The notes under the pieces are model-generated. The model was given only the letters and a program-made list of their open reading frames with translations. It did not search any database and was not told the DNA's origin. A stretch of DNA of 6,185 nucleotides from Patescibacteria group bacterium (GTDB lineage Bacteria; Patescibacteriota; Minisyncoccia; Portnoybacterales; UBA2143). Below, piece by piece: positions 4,189-6,185 of the stretch (positions are counted from its first letter, which is position 1; each line of letters begins with the position of its first letter). The position numbers were made by a program, and so were the translations under genes. Where the stretch lies: the NCBI GenBank assembly GCA_018819085.1, contig JAHJQT010000054.1:1-6185 (forward strand), written 5' to 3'.

Positions 4189-5919
4189 ATGAAGAAATGG
4201 CGTATCCTTTTTCTGATAATTATTGTTTTTATAGCGGGTAGCGGAGTTTTAACCCGCTTATTTTATCTCCAAATTCTACAACACGATTATTATATAAAAA
4301 GAGCTGAAGGACAACATGGGTTTTATAAAACTCTTTACCCACAAAGGGGTGAAATCTTTATGCAGGATTTATCAGTCAGCAGACGCAACGGAGAAGATGC
4401 TTATTGTTCTCTAGCGATAAATAAGGAATTTGAAGAAATTTATATAGTTCCTAAAGAAATTCAGAAATTATCTATTGAAGATAGGGAAAAATTAGCTAGT
4501 GAGTTGTCTCTATTGCTTGATTTAGATAAAGAAATTATACTGCAAAGAATCAATAAGGAAGATGATCCTTATGAACCATTAGTTAATAAAGCTGACCCTG
4601 AAGTGGTTGATAAGATTAAAGAATTAAATATTGAAGGATTAGAAACATCTTTAAAAGAATGGCGTTATTATCCAAACAATGAATTAGCTAGTCATTTAAT
4701 AGGTTTTGTAGGTATGACTGAAGATGGTAATGTTGGTCAATATGGATTAGAAGGTTATTATGAGAACGAATTAAAAGGTAAAAAAGGTCTTTTAGAAGGA
4801 GAAAAAGATACTTCTGGATATAGGATTCCTTTTTTAAGTCATAAGCTTGAGCCAGCAGAAGATGGTTCAAAGATTATTTTAACTATTGATCAAAATATTC
4901 AATTTAAAATTGAACAAGAATTATCTCAGGCAATTGAAAAATATGAAGCAGAAAGTGGAAGTATTATTATAATGGAGCCGAAGAGTGGAGCTATTCTTGC
5001 AATGGCTAATCTTCCTTCATTTAATCCTAATGAATATGGTAAGGTTGAAAATATAAGATCTTTTTTAAATCCTTCGATTCAAGAACTTTATGAGCCTGGT
5101 TCTGTATTTAAACTGATTACTATGGCTATGGGTCTTGATACTGGAAAAGTCAATCATAACACTGTTTATGAAGATAAAGGGATGATTTATATAGGAGGAA
5201 ACCTTATCGGTAATGTTGATGGGAAAACGTATGGAGAGCAAACAATGACTCAAGTTCTTGAAAAATCACTTAATACAGGAGCATATTTTGTTCAAAAGCA
5301 AGTTGGTAGAGAATCTTTCCAAGATTATATTCAGAAATTTAATCTTGATAAATTAACGGGAATAGATTTAGTAGGTGAAGTTAACGGAAATATTTCGAAT
5401 GCTTTTACAAGATATGATATTGATTTAGCTACTATTTCTTTTGGACAGGGAATTGCAATTACTCCTATAGAATTAGTTTCTGCTATCGCAACGATAGCTA
5501 ATGAAGGAAAAATAATGCGTCCCTTTGTTGTTGATAAAATAATTTATCCTGATGGAACTGAAAAGAAAACAGAGCCAGAAATACGTGGAGATGTAATATC
5601 TGCTGAAGCAGCTAGAGAGTTAACTCAAATGATGGTCAGTGTTACTGAAAATGGATCTGGTAGTTTGGCTAAAGTAGATAACTATAATATTGCGGTTAAG
5701 ACTGGCACTGCTCAGATTCCTGATTTTGAAAAGGGGGGATATGTTGAAGATGTTATTCATAGCTTTATAGGATTTGCTCCTGCCTTTAATCCTGAATTTG
5801 TTATATTAATAAAATTAGATAAACCACATGGACTTAGATTTGCAGCAAGTAGTTGTGGTCCAATTTTTAAAGAAATAAGTGAGTATTTATTTAATTATTT
5901 AGAGATACCACCACAGTAG
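4189..5919 (+). CDS. ftsI: Septal peptidoglycan transpeptidase, class B PBP (FtsI/PBP3)
   Basis: FtsI cross-links stem peptides of septal peptidoglycan. Counted from the ATG at 4189 the product is 576 residues. It has a single N-terminal membrane anchor (about 6-29), the RGEIF segment of the PBP dimerisation domain (53-57), and a linker domain ending near 230. The transpeptidase domain then carries all three active-site motifs: SVFK with catalytic serine S305 and K308, SLN at 360-362, and KTGT at 504-507. No PASTA domain follows. An upstream TTG at 4165 would add eight residues but lies inside the FtsL-like gene and gives a less typical N-terminus, so I chose the ATG. No Shine-Dalgarno sequence is visible. 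Place after rsmH and the ftsL-like gene favours FtsI over an elongation PBP2. Confidence 0.94.
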   Translation: MKKWRILFLIIIVFIAGSGVLTRLFYLQILQHDYYIKRAEGQHGFYKTLYPQRGEIFMQDLSVSRRNGEDAYCSLAINKEFEEIYIVPKEIQKLSIEDREKLASELSLLLDLDKEIILQRINKEDDPYEPLVNKADPEVVDKIKELNIEGLETSLKEWRYYPNNELASHLIGFVGMTEDGNVGQYGLEGYYENELKGKKGLLEGEKDTSGYRIPFLSHKLEPAEDGSKIILTIDQNIQFKIEQELSQAIEKYEAESGSIIIMEPKSGAILAMANLPSFNPNEYGKVENIRSFLNPSIQELYEPGSVFKLITMAMGLDTGKVNHNTVYEDKGMIYIGGNLIGNVDGKTYGEQTMTQVLEKSLNTGAYFVQKQVGRESFQDYIQKFNLDKLTGIDLVGEVNGNISNAFTRYDIDLATISFGQGIAITPIELVSAIATIANEGKIMRPFVVDKIIYPDGTEKKTEPEIRGDVISAEAARELTQMMVSVTENGSGSLAKVDNYNIAVKTGTAQIPDFEKGGYVEDVIHSFIGFAPAFNPEFVILIKLDKPHGLRFAASSCGPIFKEISEYLFNYLEIPPQ

Positions 5920-5936
5920 AATTATAAATTATAAAA

Positions 5937-6185
5937 ATGCGTAACATCTTACAATATATTCTTAAAGTATTAGCTATCATAACAATCTGGCGATATAAAC
6001 CTATTATTGTTGGAGTAACTGGAAGTGTTGGAAAAACAAGTACTAAAGAAGCAATTTATAGTATTTTAAAAGATAAATTCAAAACAAGGCGAAATATTAA
6101 AAACTATAATAATGAAATAGGAGCACCTTTAACTGTTTTGGGGTCTGATATATCTCCTGAAACGACGTTTAGCGGTTTACTAGGC
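5937..6185 (+). CDS. murF: MurF-like Mur ligase, N-terminal part (runs off the window)
   Basis: MurF adds D-Ala-D-Ala to UDP-MurNAc-tripeptide in the cytoplasm using ATP. The first 83 codons are present. The ATP-binding loop GVTGSVGKTSTKE (26-38) and the motif NYNNEIGAPLTVLG (56-69) match MurF; E. coli MurF has NLNNDIGVPMTLL at this place. In canonical MurF the ATP loop lies near residue 100, after a domain that binds the UDP-sugar. Here it starts at residue 26, preceded only by a hydrophobic helix (ILQYILKVLAIITIW, 4-18). The UDP-binding domain is therefore missing, or the protein is a variant as I recall in CPR genomes. The start is the only in-frame ATG after the ftsI stop, 17 bases away, without a Shine-Dalgarno sequence. 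Another Mur ligase-like protein cannot be excluded without the C-terminus. Confidence 0.8.
   Translation, partial: MRNILQYILKVLAIITIWRYKPIIVGVTGSVGKTSTKEAIYSILKDKFKTRRNIKNYNNEIGAPLTVLGSDISPETTFSGLLG

Overview
The window is strongly A+T-rich and all recognisable genes lie on the + strand. It joins two housekeeping blocks: a ribosomal-stalk operon (rplJ-rplL plus passengers) and the start of a division and cell-wall (dcw) cluster. Gene order, compact proteins, an N-terminally extended L7/L12, near-absence of Shine-Dalgarno sequences and a MurF-like protein that begins directly at its ATP-binding domain suggest a Candidate Phyla Radiation (Patescibacteria, Parcubacteria-like) genome. This placement is inferred from protein features, not from a search. 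Two genes end at TGA exactly where their families should end, so the standard bacterial code is used and the TGA-as-glycine CPR lineages are unlikely.

Layout. Bases 1-104 hold the C-terminal tail of an MltG-type lytic transglycosylase. Bases 105-250 carry a promoter and a structured leader that looks like a ribosomal protein L10 leader with an attenuator. Then come rplJ (251-769), a 69-base spacer with an imperfect inverted repeat, rplL (839-1270), a winged-helix protein with a degenerate nucleotidyltransferase-like domain (1271-1846), tRNA-Val(CAC) (1850-1923) and a small membrane protein resembling metal-dependent hydrolases (1943-2380). A terminator at 2413-2437 closes this unit. A strong promoter (2474-2502) and a set of helically phased TGG repeats, probably MraZ operators but also matching DnaA boxes, precede mraZ (2568-2999). 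The cluster continues with rsmH, an ftsL-like gene, a class B penicillin-binding protein (ftsI) and the start of a murF-like gene that runs off the window.

How the parts fit. L10 and L7/L12 form the ribosomal stalk, and their leader would adjust transcription to L10 supply. The winged-helix gene, the tRNA and the membrane protein are packed so tightly behind rplL that they probably share its transcript. In the second unit MraZ is expected to repress its own promoter and so the whole cluster. RsmH modifies 16S rRNA, while the FtsL-like protein, FtsI and MurF serve septal peptidoglycan synthesis.

No mobile element, CRISPR array or defence system is visible. The most interesting signals are regulatory or structural: the competing-hairpin leader, the phased boxes before mraZ, and a GC-rich perfect palindrome inserted in frame in the 5' end of rplL.
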